From Ischnura elegans (lineage: Eukaryota > Arthropoda > Insecta > Odonata > Coenagrionidae), in assembly GCF_921293095.1 (NCBI RefSeq), contig NC_060254.1, forward strand, positions 5,456,001-5,520,000: a DNA stretch of 64,000 nucleotides. The letters run 5' to 3'. The notes beneath the pieces were generated by a model. It was not told where the DNA came from, did no database searches, and was given only the letters and a program-made list of their open reading frames with translations. This document shows positions 1 through 11,344 of this stretch, piece by piece. Both the position numbers and the translations under genes were made by a program. Numbering within the stretch: the stretch's first letter is position 1; every line of letters starts with the position of its first letter.

Positions 1-66
1 GGATTCGAACTCCAGACACTACAATGAGTAGCCCAGCGTCATACCCACTGGTCCGCCATGCTCCTC
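1..66 (-). repeat. tRNA-derived SINE head, cut by window start
   Basis: On the minus strand the sequence carries a B-box-like AGTTCGAATCC about 45 nt after an A-box-like GGACCAGTGGG. This is the spacing of an internal RNA polymerase III promoter. The copy runs off the window start, so its body and tail are not visible. It does not look like a functional tRNA because no full cloverleaf can be drawn from what is present. SINE is inferred from the promoter boxes only. Confidence 0.4.
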
Positions 67-429
67 ATCATGATTATCACCAAAATACGAACACTTTGAG
101 TGATTGATATTTTGTCATTACCTGCATGCAGCTAAGTGCATGTTGGGAATAATAAGCATACCTGCCACACACCCTAAAGGTATAAACTGGAAGATCTAGA
201 TGAACTTTCACGAATCGGCCAAACCGTTCCAAATATGGAGAGTAGGAGCAATATCTTAGTCTCATCAAATATACAGAAGTAGAATTATTGCATAGGACAT
301 CCAACTACGCGCACGTATATGTGGTGGGTGGAGCTAACATGAATGCATCAGATGAAGTAAAATGTCCGAGAGTTACGATCGCTTCAAGCTCATCGCGGGC
401 AAAACACAAAAAGAAATATTTTTGGCAGA

Positions 430-725
430 GCCCCGAAGAACCTAAGATTTGTCAAGCGATGTTGTAGGAGGGATTTCGGGTTAATAAGTAAAAGAGAGGT
501 GGTATATCGCACTCGTCCGGCTTGAATATGGAGCGTGCATATGGGATCCGGTGCAAAAATTCTTGATCCGTGAACTATATAAAATACAAAGGCAAGTTGT
601 ACTATTCGTCAAAAACAGCCGCGAGCGCTATGTCGCTTTAAACGGAATTCGGCTGGGGGACGCTGGCGACTCATGTATCTGCCAAACGGAGAGGTTTAGG
701 GATTCTGGCGTCGATTAAAAGGCAA
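430..725 (+). mobile_element. CR1-like LINE reverse transcriptase fragment (subfamily B)
   Basis: A decayed piece of the C-terminal part of a non-LTR reverse transcriptase. With frameshifts and stops it reads through the block normally written RPHLEYAASVWDP: here the DNA encodes a degenerate LEYGACIWDP-like stretch near 515-555, then an ARFVKNRY-like stretch near 590-630 and a GWGTLATHV-like stretch near 650. The same wording recurs in the copies at 16.4 kb, 45.7 kb and 62.1 kb of this window. It stops where a Jockey-like piece begins near 735. It is non-functional. Confidence 0.6.
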
Positions 726-734
726 AAGGTGCTA

Positions 735-1140
735 CTGCAGCCATTCACCCCCTTCTAAACAGTCCACAACTAGCGTTACAAACCAAAATAGTCCTATACA
801 CTGCCATGATAATACCCATACTTACATACGGATACCCCACATGGGACTCAATCGCACGTACACACCTACACAAACTTGAAGTTATTCAAAATCGGGCTTT
901 CAGGACAACCACGGGCGCACCTTGGTACGTCCGCAATAAATATATACATGAAAACCTTCACATAAAACAATATCACAATCCCTACACGACACCGCAAAAG
1001 TCTTTGAAGACACCCTACAAAAAAAAACACAAAATATACTATTAACACCAATCTGGAGCTACCAAGGAAACCCACATTTCAAATATCACAGATCAAGAAG
1101 AGCAATTACTCACCCTACACAGTAAAACACAAAAATAGCC
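735..1140 (+). mobile_element. Jockey-like LINE reverse transcriptase C-terminal fragment
   Basis: One open frame from about 735 to 1042 reads LLNSPQLALQTKIVLYTAMI, then PILTYGYPTWD near 817-850 and NRAFRTTTGAPWYVRN near 888-935. These are the conserved C-terminal blocks of Jockey-clade reverse transcriptases (tail of the thumb region, the TYG.P.W box and the APWYVRN box). The frame then breaks in an A-rich run at 1017. The endonuclease, the palm motifs and the poly-A tail are absent. A second Jockey-like piece lies at 62.9 kb. Confidence 0.7.
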
Positions 1141-2930
1141 ATGCAAAATCATTAACGCCAAATTACAAAATATGCCGAAAGCCGATTACCAGGAACAGCT
1201 GAATATCAGGTGCATAACTGCTAACCACACATGCGCTGCGTTGCATTTTAGGGATCCGTTTTTCCAAGGCCAATAAATGTCTTCCATAAAATGCAGCAGA
1301 CGCCTGTAGCCACGTAACACACATTTATTTCTCGCGTAAGGCGAACACAGGTATTCCAGCATATTACATTGTTAGTTTCCACGGGGTTAGTATTACTCGA
1401 GCGATGGTTTGGACCTCCAACCATTTTAATAGCTCATTCCTAGTATTCCATTATTTCTCCAACTCCATTCATGCGTTTCCGAGAGAAATAGATCCACCAA
1501 CGTGCTTCGTTCCCTCACTCACTCATAGTCATCATCAAAAATCATCCATTCTTACACCCGCACACTACAAAATCATTGCGCATTTTTATTGCGGGAATTG
1601 TTCGTACATTCCATCACTTTAACACTGAGTACCTATCTGAAAATGTAAATAAATATTTCTAAATATTTTTGGCGCCCATATAATTACTTTTGAAGTACAG
1701 CAGTAGGAAATTTTAAACGTTGCAAACACTTATACCCCACTCCTCAATGGGTAGACTCTGCAATGTTATCGCAATTAGATGCTCAGAAGTGGTGAACAGA
1801 AGAGGTTGGAGAGTGATTAAAGGTTGGAAATTAGTTGAGAGAAGAGAAATCTTAGTCGCGTGTGGAGCATCGAGGGGAGGATGCAATATTTGGTAATGCA
1901 ATCAAAGGAATTTCCCTATAAATGAAGGATAAGGGTTAAGAATATTCCAGAGAAGTAAGTGAATCTATTCCTGCAATTGTGTCAGCCTTATTTTTTGTAC
2001 TGTTCACAAATCACGGCTTCCATGAATGAGTGGCTCCGACGGGAAGGACGTGCAACTTCAGAAGCTGCCTAGGGTCAAAAATACACATTATTACTGCACC
2101 AGGACAACCTCAAGGGCTGCTGTAGATTCATTCCAGTGGGATTGTAATCTCTGATAGTCTTTAGCACTGCTTAAATAGTAATTATAAATCAGAAAGAGGT
2201 AAAATCATCAAATTGCACAAAAATACACTCCAAAATTCATCTAACCCAGCTGAGCACAGGCAGTCGTAAAAATATCTTACCTTGCCCAGACCTTTGCACA
2301 AACACTTTAAAAGTGCAATGAATAGTCACAAGAGTTCCTTTAAAAAGTAATTAAAGTAAGGTATAGCAATAATCCAGAAATGATCTACATGTCTAGCGGA
2401 ATTGTATCACATAATACGTATTACTATAGCAAAAGTCCATCCTTTAGTTTTCCATCCCTCCACTCCATAAACTCCCTTCACAGACAATTCACTTATGGCA
2501 TGCATGCTTCAGGTTTCGAAAGACCCAATCAAGATCCATACAGGAATTTTAACAATTGTACTTTTTCTAGCTAAATAAACGAAATTAAGTGCCAATCCAC
2601 ATATTTTGCCCAATGCTTTCAGTATAAACTCTTTTTACTTGAAGCCCCTTTCTCTACTGTCGGAATTTTTATTGATCATTAGTTTTCTGAACAAAATTTC
2701 TTGAGATGTCGAATTTCTAGTGTTATCCGACGTATGCTCACAAGTTCAATTGTTGCTAGCATTGAACCAAGTGATCAATTTCAATTTCAATTTGATTTGT
2801 TTAAAATTATGGCGGAAAGGTAGGAATTTGTTGTTTTAACCAGATAGGCGTCAACATTTTTCTATTGAAAGTTGGAGAATATCATTTATACAAGTTAAAG
2901 TGCGCTTGGCTTTTTGCAGAGCCAACCGTT
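1141..2930. other. AT-rich intergenic DNA, no feature recognised
   Basis: Short open frames here (for example 1404-1622 +, 1713-1901 -, 2380-2574 +) have no recognisable domain, no codon bias and no neighbouring splice signals that would support an exon. I see no inverted repeats or RNA-like structures of note. Confidence 0.5.
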
Positions 2931-3065
2931 GAAGTCTCCGTCCATCATATGCACTAACAATGAAAATCGCCATGAAATAATTATGTGGCTTTTACGGGAT
3001 TCGAACCCGGATCTCCCGATTGCCGGTTAGGTAGTCACACACCAAGTCATCATCTCCCCCAGCGA
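2930..3065 (-). repeat. tRNA-derived SINE
   Basis: On the minus strand an A-box-like TGACTTGGTGTG (around 3045) is followed about 40 nt later by a perfect B box GGTTCGAATCC (around 3002). This is the internal polymerase III promoter layout of a tRNA-derived SINE. The downstream body (2930-2990) is not tRNA-like and has no clear poly-A tail. A decayed tRNA pseudogene is the alternative, but the sequence around the boxes does not fold into a convincing cloverleaf. Confidence 0.5.
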
Positions 3066-3091
3066 ATCTCAGACATTCGAACAAGATGTTG

Positions 3092-4036
3092 AAATCTTAG
3101 TACCTGGACGTAACTGGTGACATACATTTACTATTATCTACTAACTCGATATTTTTCGTGATGAATTGCATCCTTGGTGAATATAACTTCGCACCAGCGC
3201 GTGCGCGTGACTGCGCTCAATTTCTCTCGTTCGATGTCATACTCACTCGGCCGTTGAAGTCGCCCGATTGAGAAGTACCGCGGTTGACCCGCGGGGAGGC
3301 GCTGCCGCAGCCGCAAAAGGCTCTCCACTATTACGGGGAGATGCTGGCCTGATTGCCACCATTTTCCGTTGAACTGACGTGGGTACGGATTTAATTCGTA
3401 ATTTAATTACTCAGCTACCTGTTCGCCGAATGAGTTTTAACTCTGAAATAGACACACGGGGATAGATTTAATTAAAATAAAATGACAATCACGTGTATAA
3501 ATAAACGATGAATAACCGCAACAGCATCGCCATAGACCACCTGCTGCAGACCCTTTATCACATTCGTAAACTGTTATGCCCCTTTAGACACATACACCAT
3601 TAAGGCAGTTGGTCCTTGCATCAACCACGAGTTATTACGTCACCCTGTTTACATGAGCAACCGCGGACCCCATTCATGATATGATTTATTATTATTATTT
3701 CTTTCTTTGGTTTCGCATACTTCTTCTTTATTATTATTTTAAGCGAGTTGTTCGCGTTGCGCATGAAGAGTGAAGCGTGTGACGCTTAGCGGTGCTGAGA
3801 AAACTCTTCATGACTCCAAATGGAAACCTCTTTATGTCGGAACCAATATTTTGCCCTGGAAAATCATCTACTGTTCACCTCAAGTCCTTCTTCTCTCGAA
3901 ATTCATTGAACCAACTCCATCCAGCCGTTGGCATTTCCCACCCTGCCCTCGCCTTTTCGGCCCAGCGTATCTTACACGCTCTTTATCTTATATCGCCTCT
4001 CCTCCCGTCTAAATCCACTCACCCACTATATTTTAT
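3092..4036. other. Intergenic DNA with an unassigned CpG-rich minus-strand frame
   Basis: A 64-codon minus-strand open frame (3134-3328) lies in a short CpG-rich patch (3190-3340) and is Arg/Leu rich. It matches no family I know and has no clear splice context. The rest, including frames at 3770-4012 and 3792-4172 (+), looks non-coding. The latter frames run into a CR1 tail. Confidence 0.3.
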
Positions 4037-4215
4037 TCAGATCTACATCTACATAATATTCTGCGAGCCACCCCTAGGGTGTTTGGCAGGGGGTGATCAA
4101 ACACCAGCATGCAGCATGCAATTGGACTCCCACATGCACATCACACCGTCCAAAAAACGTCACGCATACTAACAAATTATACTACTTTATGCTGTTAGAA
4201 ATAATAATAAAATTA
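4037..4215 (-). mobile_element. CR1-like LINE 3' end (subfamily A)
   Basis: This is the reverse complement of the 3' terminus of the element at 14.4-15.3 kb. It has the (TCTACA) hexamer tail at 4039-4052, then the GCGAGCCACC and GTGTTTGGCAGGGGG blocks, then the shared 3' UTR as far as about 4215. Only the 3' UTR and tail are present, which is normal for 5'-truncated LINE copies. Confidence 0.75.
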
Positions 4216-4429
4216 TTGTCACCACAATTGTATCAATGTCACCATACAATATATGTCACATTGGTCAGCGAATCATATGTGACATGTATTGTGTGGTTTT
4301 CCTCTTCGTGGTCCCATTTTATGTTAACTTTCATTTTTAAAGTTTTCACAGAAAATTCCCGTTACTCATGTGCCTGAAGAATTGTTTAGATAAATAAACA
4401 CGATAGAATTTACGGAAAAGAGGTTCACG

Positions 4430-5194
4430 ATGCGCAAACTTCACTGCAATCATAGCTATCTCTCTCCCGATGCAGTGATTCTGGTGAAGACTTCCATGTT
4501 GAGTTCTCAGTATCCCCAACGGGGGAAACCGCCCCCCTCCCTCACCCCTAAAATATTACCCCTGGGGCGAAGAGGGAGGGACAAACCGTGGCCAACGGAC
4601 TTTTCCCAAAAGTCATTATACTGCCCCTCCCTCCCCCTCCCCCCACCCCCACTCACTCCACACTTTCACGCTTCGGACACAAATCTACCCCCTCCCCCCC
4701 CCCAATCCCACTCCACCCCCGAAAAAACCTCTTTATCTTCTCGTCCGAACGGAGAGAGAGAGAGAAAAACACCGTCCTCGCCAGGCCATGCTGTGCTGTG
4801 TGCTTCGGCGGGACGGCGGCGGCCTCCAAATGCCTTCCTTCCTTTCTTCCAAAGGCCTCCATCCCCCCCCTCCCCCATACGAGTGCAGACACCTTGGGGG
4901 CACATCCGGGCATTTTCTCTTGAGCTCTCAATCTGCGGCGGCGGCAGACCAACACAGCAAAGAAGAAGAAGATGGCCGCCTCCCTCCCCCACCACCAATA
5001 ACAATCTCCCCTCCCTCCCTATCATCCCCACCCTCTCCGATAGCCCCTTCTCCCTTATTGCAGTGGAATGGGGAAACTGGCGAGCAGATATCCATGAAAC
5101 TAGAGACGCGTCCCTCGTGAGTGAATCGACTATATTGAACGATTCATCGCCACGAACCGAGACACTTGAATACTTCTTTTTCTTCCTTCCAGGA
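4430..5194. other. Pyrimidine-rich, CpG-containing GC island
   Basis: From about 4540 to 5060 the plus strand is dominated by C/T runs (CCCTCCC, CCCCTCCCC) with a CpG-rich centre at 4770-4970. A 258-codon plus frame crosses it, but its Pro/Ser-rich translation is what such composition gives by chance, and other frames are also open. Its 3' end runs into the RTE-like element at 5195. It could be a promoter-proximal region or a low-complexity tract; nothing decides between these. Confidence 0.35.
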
Positions 5195-5835
5195 TTAGGC
5201 TACTAAGCCTGTTCCGGCTCCACATTACCATCTTTTCCTTGGTCTTCCTATACTTCTCTTGCCAAATGGTTGATATTCCATTGCTTGTTTTGGAATTCTT
5301 TCATTTGGCATGTAAATGTTCCTTACATCTATGTTTGTAGTCTTGTAGTTTGTCAGTGACTGCCTGGACATCCAGTTCATCTCTTATTTGAGTGTTTCTT
5401 ATTTTATCCAATCTTGTTCAGCCTTTCACTGATCTTAAAAATTTCATTTCCGATGATTCTATCTGCCTTAGCTCATTCTTTTTTGATACCCAACATTCTG
5501 ATCCGTAGAGTACAGTAGGGACTGCCATCACTTTGTAAAATTTTATTCGTGTTTCTTTTCTTGTTTAGTTTTTTAGATTTCTTCTAATTGTGCCACATAT
5601 TCTCTGGAATGTGTTGACTTTATTTATAATATCTTTTTCCTCGTCACATGTTATATCGCATCCTAAGTACTGGAAGTGCGACACTTGCTCCAGGACTTGA
5701 TCCTCAATAACAATTTTTTTTCGTATCGGGTTGCTTCCTAAAAATGCCATAGTCTTTGTTTTGGTTTTTGAAATTGAGCAAACTATACAACCTGAGAATT
5801 TCAAACTTGAATACCAGGAAAATTAAATAACTTGA
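5195..5835 (-). mobile_element. RTE-like LINE reverse transcriptase C-terminal fragment
   Basis: The minus-strand frame 5804-5565 reads KTKTKTMAF, then NPIRKKIVIEDQVLEQV and FQYLGCDITCDEEKDI, then KVNTFQRICGTIRRNLKN. This is the post-palm region of a widespread insect non-LTR family. Downstream, in shifted frames, come YCTLRIRMLG-like, ERLNKIG-like and (5260-5330) RIPKQAMEYQPFGKRS-like words, ending with a GRPRKRW-like stretch near 5225-5250. Several frameshifts and a stop make it a pseudogene. Two other RTE-like pieces in the window (20.5 kb, 56.9 kb) belong to different lineages. Confidence 0.75.
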
Positions 5836-6640
5836 TTGAACTTCACATCCGAATAAAATTACATCTTTCATGTGGTTCACGTAGATCGAATGGTTCGCGG
5901 TCGCATCAAGGGGTCGCATATAATCACGGCGAAACTAATTCGGCCCATAAAAAAACGATATTTCATTCCAAATTAAATTAAATTAAATTTTAAAATTAAA
6001 TTACTACCAGTGCAACGTTAGCAGCTAATCTTAACTTAGATTCACTAAATTAAACAATTTCTAATTGAAGAATGAAAATTCACACCAATATCAAACTTGA
6101 ACAGTTAATTAATAATAATATCAGTTACCTAAATTTGGACATTTAATTTAATTGCATGTTATGATTTTTCAAGAATATCCGTACTATTGCCTTTCGCATG
6201 CTGAAATTTGTCACTCAGGCTTTTCGACTGCAACATTGTATGCTTTTACCTTCATCTGCATTAATAATTAATTAACTTCATCAATATCTATAATTAAACT
6301 CTGACCGTATCCTTCCTTTCTGCCCATAGGGCATACTGAAGCTTGTCTTTCTTCAACGTCTTCTTCTAGAAACACAAGTCCATCCGTCTAATGTAAATAT
6401 CTCGCCGAAATTCTTTTTCGTATCTTGACGATAGGCGAATGTATATATCAAATGTAAATACTAAATAAAATGACGAGGACAATGTCATATGACTTAATGC
6501 AACTTCTGCTCTGCTAAAATGTACAAAAATATGTAAATAAATATTTAATATCCTAGTGACAATATTGTTGGTTGTAAATAGTATAAAACTTGTGCTATTA
6601 TTAAGGATGTAATATATTGTATATTAATTGAAACTCTAAC
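5836..6640. other. AT-rich DNA with AAATT micro-repeats
   Basis: Includes a short tandem AAATT run (about 5968-6003). No coding frame or transposon motif is recognised. The stretch 6480-6640 may already be the 3' UTR of the LINE tail that follows. Confidence 0.4.
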
Positions 6641-7056
6641 ATTGCAGCACTACAGCCATCACTACAGCCTTTACTCCAATACCGGACGCACCAGCAAACC
6701 AAGGACACCAGGATAACGACGAACACCACCACCGCGAGAACATCAACATTACCAGCAAACACCAATATTACACGGCGGTCTACGTGGGGTTTTGCCGGTT
6801 TCCCTCACGTCTCGGACAAATGTCGGACCAATAGCCATCCCGGAAGAAAAGAGTTCCAGATTTTCTGATTTTTTTTGCCATATCTGCTACATGCTCACAA
6901 ACAATGTATAAATAATAACAATTGTGACATGCCCTGAAGAGGAAAATTTTCCTATAACGGGGACCTACTGTATATATTATAATACTCTACCTCACTATGT
7001 AAATATCCATGTAAAACTTGCAGTATGGAAATAAACCTTTTTTGAAATTGAAATTG
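6640..7056 (+). mobile_element. LINE 3' untranslated region with (TTGAAA)n tail
   Basis: The segment ends in AATAAACC followed by TTTTTTGAAATTGAAATTGAA (7027-7052), a hexamer-type tail as seen in several non-LTR families. About 100 nt before it lies GACATGCCCTGAAGAGG, then TTTTCCTATAACGGGG. This resembles the gene-terminal 'CTGAAGA...AACG' block found in 3' UTRs of many arthropod LINEs. No RT coding is visible upstream, so the clade is not assigned. Confidence 0.5.
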
Positions 7057-7374
7057 AATTCGGCCCATGGTACCAACACACCCCATGCCCATGGTTCGGG
7101 GCTAAATGCGGTGATAGCTAAAGAATACGAACAAATTTAAAGGTGAAATTAAAAGAATTTCATGGATGGTATGACATAAAGAAGAGAGAAATAACATCTC
7201 CAGCAAATCTCGGGATTATTTATTGAGGTGAAAGCTGTGTATTGATTATTTTAAAATAAATTATTAAGCGTAGTGTTTCTTTTCGTTCATCTAACTGGGA
7301 TCATCGTCAGGAGATCCAAAAATGGATTACACCGGCGGATATAATCGCTGCGAAATCTGAAAACAAAATATTTA

Positions 7375-7622
7375 GGCCTGGTTACTCGGTACGTTTACTT
7401 GTACGAGTTAATAAGTGAATCCATGAGCGATTTTAGTTGACCGCAACGGAACATGAACGAACCTGTACAATATCTACACGTTTAAACAAAATTAGGACGG
7501 GCTCTATTTTCTGTTCATGCGTTCGTACAAGTTGAGTGATTGCACGGTGCATTTTCGTGTTCGTTCACGCCTTCATACATTTAGACATTGATTAGTACAT
7601 GTTAATGTACCGTGTAACGAGG
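7375..7622. mobile_element. GGCC-ended MITE, copy 1
   Basis: A 248 bp element with imperfect terminal inverted repeats (left CCTGGTTACTCGGTACGTTT, right complement CCTCGTTACACGGTACATTA). It is flanked by a perfect 6 bp direct repeat TATTTA (7369-7374 and 7623-7628). No coding capacity. The copy at 17116-17339 shares the terminal repeats and inner words such as CATGCGTTCG and TAGACATT. The superfamily is not settled: the 6 bp duplication could be an extended shorter target site. Confidence 0.65.
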
Positions 7623-8735
7623 TATTTACACACTGTTTCAATTTTTCTCTCGGAAATGTACATCCCAGCTCGAATCTCCGCGTTACGTCCAAAATGCTAC
7701 AATTCAGCATCGACATAACCTAAATAAATAAGACGAGCGTGATGCGACCGCTCCCAGCGGGCTTCCCCCGCTCTTTTCAATGCAGGTCCACAGAGGGATA
7801 GGCGCGTTTCTAATTTTAAAATGTAGAAAAAAAAGCAGGGTCTTATGTACAAAGTTAATTGGAATGTTCATGTGCAAATTGAAGTCAGAGGACCTCTTTA
7901 AACACAAAACTGGAAGTAATTACACTATCCTCTGTGAATGCTTGTTCAGTGTTTTCCTTAATACTTACAGAAATATAAAGGAAAGCGTTATATTTACAAA
8001 AATATTAAGGTCAGAGAAAGAGAGACAGAAAATGGTTCGCCATAGACTGAGTACGTGTTGAGTCCAACACCTTTCTGTGTTAACTTGAAATAATATGTTG
8101 AAAGCGCGTTATATTGCAAAAAATATAATAATATGAGTCTGAAACTAAATTGGTATCAATTAAATATCCTGAAATAAAGGTTTGCTCTGCACCAAGGAGC
8201 AAGTGCGTGACGTCAAGATGGAGAATCGTCTCATCTCCTAAGAGAAATATCAAGGGCCATTTTTTTAAACCAATTTTAGGAAACAATAGCAATATTTAGG
8301 AAGTACGATATGCCGTCGCATGTTCTCTGATAAATTCTGTGCATTTTGGTACCTCATTTGTAGAGTTTGGTTGCGTATAGGTTGAGAAAAAGGTATCTAT
8401 ACAGTAGAAATAAATAAGGAGATCCACAGTCTTCGATAGATTTGTTGCTCATCGTATTGTTTTGAACCGCTGTTTCCAAATCGGTTCGTAGCTCAGAGTA
8501 AGGATGGGGGTTCGTAGTGTTTATTTTGATTCGATGAGTCGTTCCTAATTCACATTGTTTATTTAGATTGCATTGTTCACCTTAAGTCGCAACGCTCATC
8601 GAGGTAACAGAAGTCATTTCGATCGGCATTGATCATTTGGTTCACGAGGTTCATTTCGAATGATTTCGAAGAACGATTCAGCAGCTCAAAACATTTTAAA
8701 TCTCACACATCACTCCTGACAGGGACTGTTTAGAG
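7623..8735. other. Intergenic DNA, nothing recognised
   Basis: Small frames at 7704-7907 (-), 7780-8061 (+) and 8080-8292 (-) lack any recognisable motif. A stretch at 8490-8725 begins AAGGATGGGGG and ends with a weakly complementary CACACATCACTCCT. That could be a decayed MITE but is too poor to call. Confidence 0.4.
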
Positions 8736-9075
8736 ACGACATTAGCGATAAATCAATCATAGGGAGCACTTAACGTATGATTTCGTCAAAGGTGGAGTTG
8801 ATGAAAAGTTTTAGCGCGCACCCTGAGGAAAGTAAGGAAAAGCCAGTGTAAAAGCCTTTGTGCCGTTTTTGGTGATGAAAACAAATAAAAGTTGTGAGAA
8901 ATTTGGCGTGGGATTTCGAATTGACTGGAAAGTTTGCGTGAAGTGTTTGGAAAGCCCAGTGTCTTAGTCATTTCATTGGTGCGCTTTTCATCAGTGTTCT
9001 GTTGACGCAAACCATTAATCATGGAAGAAAACATCTCGGGATGAATAATAACATGGATATAGACGTGTAATGGAG
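8736..9075. repeat. Unnamed repeat family X, copy 1
   Basis: This sequence aligns by eye with 24995-25325 and, over a shorter part, with 18486-18585. Shared blocks include GGGAGCACTTAACGT / GGGGCACTTATCGTG, GAATTGAC, CATTTCATTGGTGCGCTTTTC, and ATCATGGAAGAAAACATCTC with AATAACATGGATATA. This copy is interrupted by a LINE tail at 8815-8889. No terminal inverted repeats, tail or coding frame was found, so the repeat class is unknown. Confidence 0.5.
8815..8889 (+). mobile_element. LINE 3' tail inserted in repeat X
   Basis: The block AGGAAAAGCCAGTGTAAAAG, then CCTTTGTGCCGTTTTTGGTG, then ATGAAAACAAATAAAA matches the last 60 nt of the LINE at 12015-12582 almost word for word. Only the 3' end is present. 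It sits inside the repeat X copy, so it is younger than that copy. Confidence 0.6.
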
Positions 9076-9434
9076 GAGAGAGAGAGAGATCGCGGCAGCC
9101 AATGAAACAACTAAACCCAATGTGCTCGGCGGCTGGATGTGAGTTCAACAGAAGAATGCGAGGCAGCGCCAAGGAAAGATAATCACAAGTATTTTTACTT
9201 GTGATTATCATTAAATAATATAGATAGTCTGTCTCTGTTTTAACACTGCCTTGAGTATCATTATTGCATGCATGAAATTCGGGTTTTCGGGGTTCCAGAA
9301 CCTGTATTGCTTACACCTCACAGTACCCCGAAGTTACAATCAATTTTCAACTTTCGGTTTCGAAGTAACCCGAAGTTTCCGCTGTTTATAACTACTTCTT
9401 ATATTTTAAAAGTACCTAAAAGAAAAATTTTTCC

Positions 9435-9685
9435 CAGTGGCAGAGCCAGGAATTTCGTTCGGGGGTGTCCAAAATCAGGGGGGAAAATTTTTGATGAAAA
9501 GGTTACTAAGTAGACGATTTTAAAATTATTTTTACGCTTTTCATTTAAAAAAAACTTCATTTGTTAAAAAAATATGTTGCAAATTCATAATTTTTCAATA
9601 TTTTGTTATCTATTATGGAGAAAAATAATTGTGTCTTTATATTTCGCGGGGGGGGTCCGAACCCCCCTGACTGGCTACGCCACTG
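9435..9685. mobile_element. hAT-like MITE with perfect 8 bp target duplication
   Basis: A 251 bp element beginning CAGTGGCAGAGCCAGG and ending CTGGCTACGCCACTG. The termini are inverted repeats of about 16 bp with G/C-run subtermini. It is flanked by ATTTTTCC at 9427-9434 and again at 9686-9693. The 8 bp duplication and the CAGTG end are typical of hAT elements. It has no coding capacity, so it would have needed a transposase supplied from elsewhere. Confidence 0.85.
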
Positions 9686-9693
9686 ATTTTTCC

Positions 9694-11340
9694 GTATTTA
9701 GTTAAGAAAAGATTAAACTCCCTCGCATAAAACAGCAATTCATTGAAACTAAAATATAGAGGGTGCCACTGCAATATATGGAGATTTAATATTATAACAG
9801 GACTATCAGCAGACTGCAGCTATGTCTGAAAGCAGCATGGAAACAAAAACAACGTGAGTACTTCGAGCGCTTAAATTCGGTCAATTGCGTGATTTTACGC
9901 GCAAAAAAGGTACTTATTTGGTAATAAGTTGAGTACAAGAGATACAACGGAGCAGAGAATTTTGTAAAGCATTTGTTATAGAATTGTCTGTTCTCTCCTA
10001 TGCTATTCGCGTCATTGCAATCGGCTGTTTTCGGGCGTCTTGCTTTCTCTCACAGGTCCACCGGCAATTTTCACGACGCTGGCAGCAAAACGGCACTCGC
10101 CACTTGAGGGACAGCCTTCGGCGAAAGGGTTTACTTAAGTGGTCGTATTTTGAGGCAAAAAAGGCAATATCCCCACTCACCGTGTCCGCAGACAAGGACA
10201 ATGGAGAGAGGCCTACGACACCCTCGAACATGTTCGGAGGACAATACCAACCAGCGCTATAACAGCAAGGGCCCTTTCTCTGGCAATGTTTTTCCATGAA
10301 GCACTTCCATCGAGCTATGCTAGACGAAAGGAGGAGCTTCTCTTGTGGCACTCCCCACTAGCCTGCCAATTTCACACCTTGTCAAATTTAGCTTCTTCCG
10401 CGATCACTCAATGCATTGCCCACTTTTCGAAATGTGTCAATCGGTGTTTAATTCATCAGCTCAGATCCTCGTTCCAGCAAAATAGCAAATTCTGTAGTAA
10501 AATTCACGTGTTCATTAGGTAAGTTATTATTAGCAAATTATACTTAGTGGTATAAATAATTTCTAGCAATTTGGTTATAATTAATTTATACAGTATGCGA
10601 AGATCCGAACATGCTTATGGGTGTTCGAATTCTTCATCTGGGTATCGGAAGGTAAAACAGAATTTGGGTATGGACGTCGACGCTGAAAACTTTACAAGTA
10701 CAAGGAAAAAGAGAAAGAAGTATGCTGCATTCATGAAAATAGAAATTTGATCGGAAAAATATGCATTTTCCAGTCGAATTCCCCTGGAGGTTTCAATGTG
10801 TGAGTCAGCGTGCTGCCATCTATCTGACAGTCGTTGCATAGGTGACAATAAAGTGGGCAGAAATTTCCGAGAGTCTCCAGTCTTTCATTCCATTCCTTTC
10901 ATTCATCAAGTCCACGGAGGAGGACACATGCAAAAAATTGCTCATGTGTGTAAAACAAGCTTCCAAGTGAACGGATGTAACTCATGTGAGCAAAATGTAA
11001 GATAAATATCACGACCACTTCTGAGGAATGATGCATTAAGACAGCGGACACCGGAGTAAGCAATGGAACGATGGCGTACCACAAGAAAACAATTCAACGG
11101 CCAGAAAGAGATACTTGGGTAATTCAAAAATAAAGATTCATTCGCCAGAACATTGCGTTAATTTCAATTTGGCGTTTAATTCAACTTACAAGCATGAATC
11201 ACAGAGAGTCAATGGGAATTATTAAATTTTGAAGCGCATATTTTTAATACTAAAACTGGAAATGGCAAATATTTTAGGTGAGATAGATAATTGGTATAAC
11301 AAATGAGTACATTTATCATTCATTTTTATTAAAAATTTCC
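9694..11340. other. Intergenic DNA, no feature recognised
   Basis: A slightly GC-richer patch at 10010-10340 is open on both strands (9984-10262 + and 9998-10351 -), but neither translation is recognisable. Other short frames (10286-10522 +, 10615-10848 -, 10796-11005 +) also show no domain. I cannot support a gene. Confidence 0.4.
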
Positions 11341-11344
11341 TCTT

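Noticed and set aside
4430..5206. 258-codon plus-strand open frame
   Set aside because: It is Pro/Ser-rich because of C-run composition, overlapping frames on both strands are equally open, and its end runs into a minus-strand LINE remnant.
8490..8725. Possible hAT MITE beginning AAGGATGGGGG
   Set aside because: The two ends match over too few bases and no 8 bp duplication was found.
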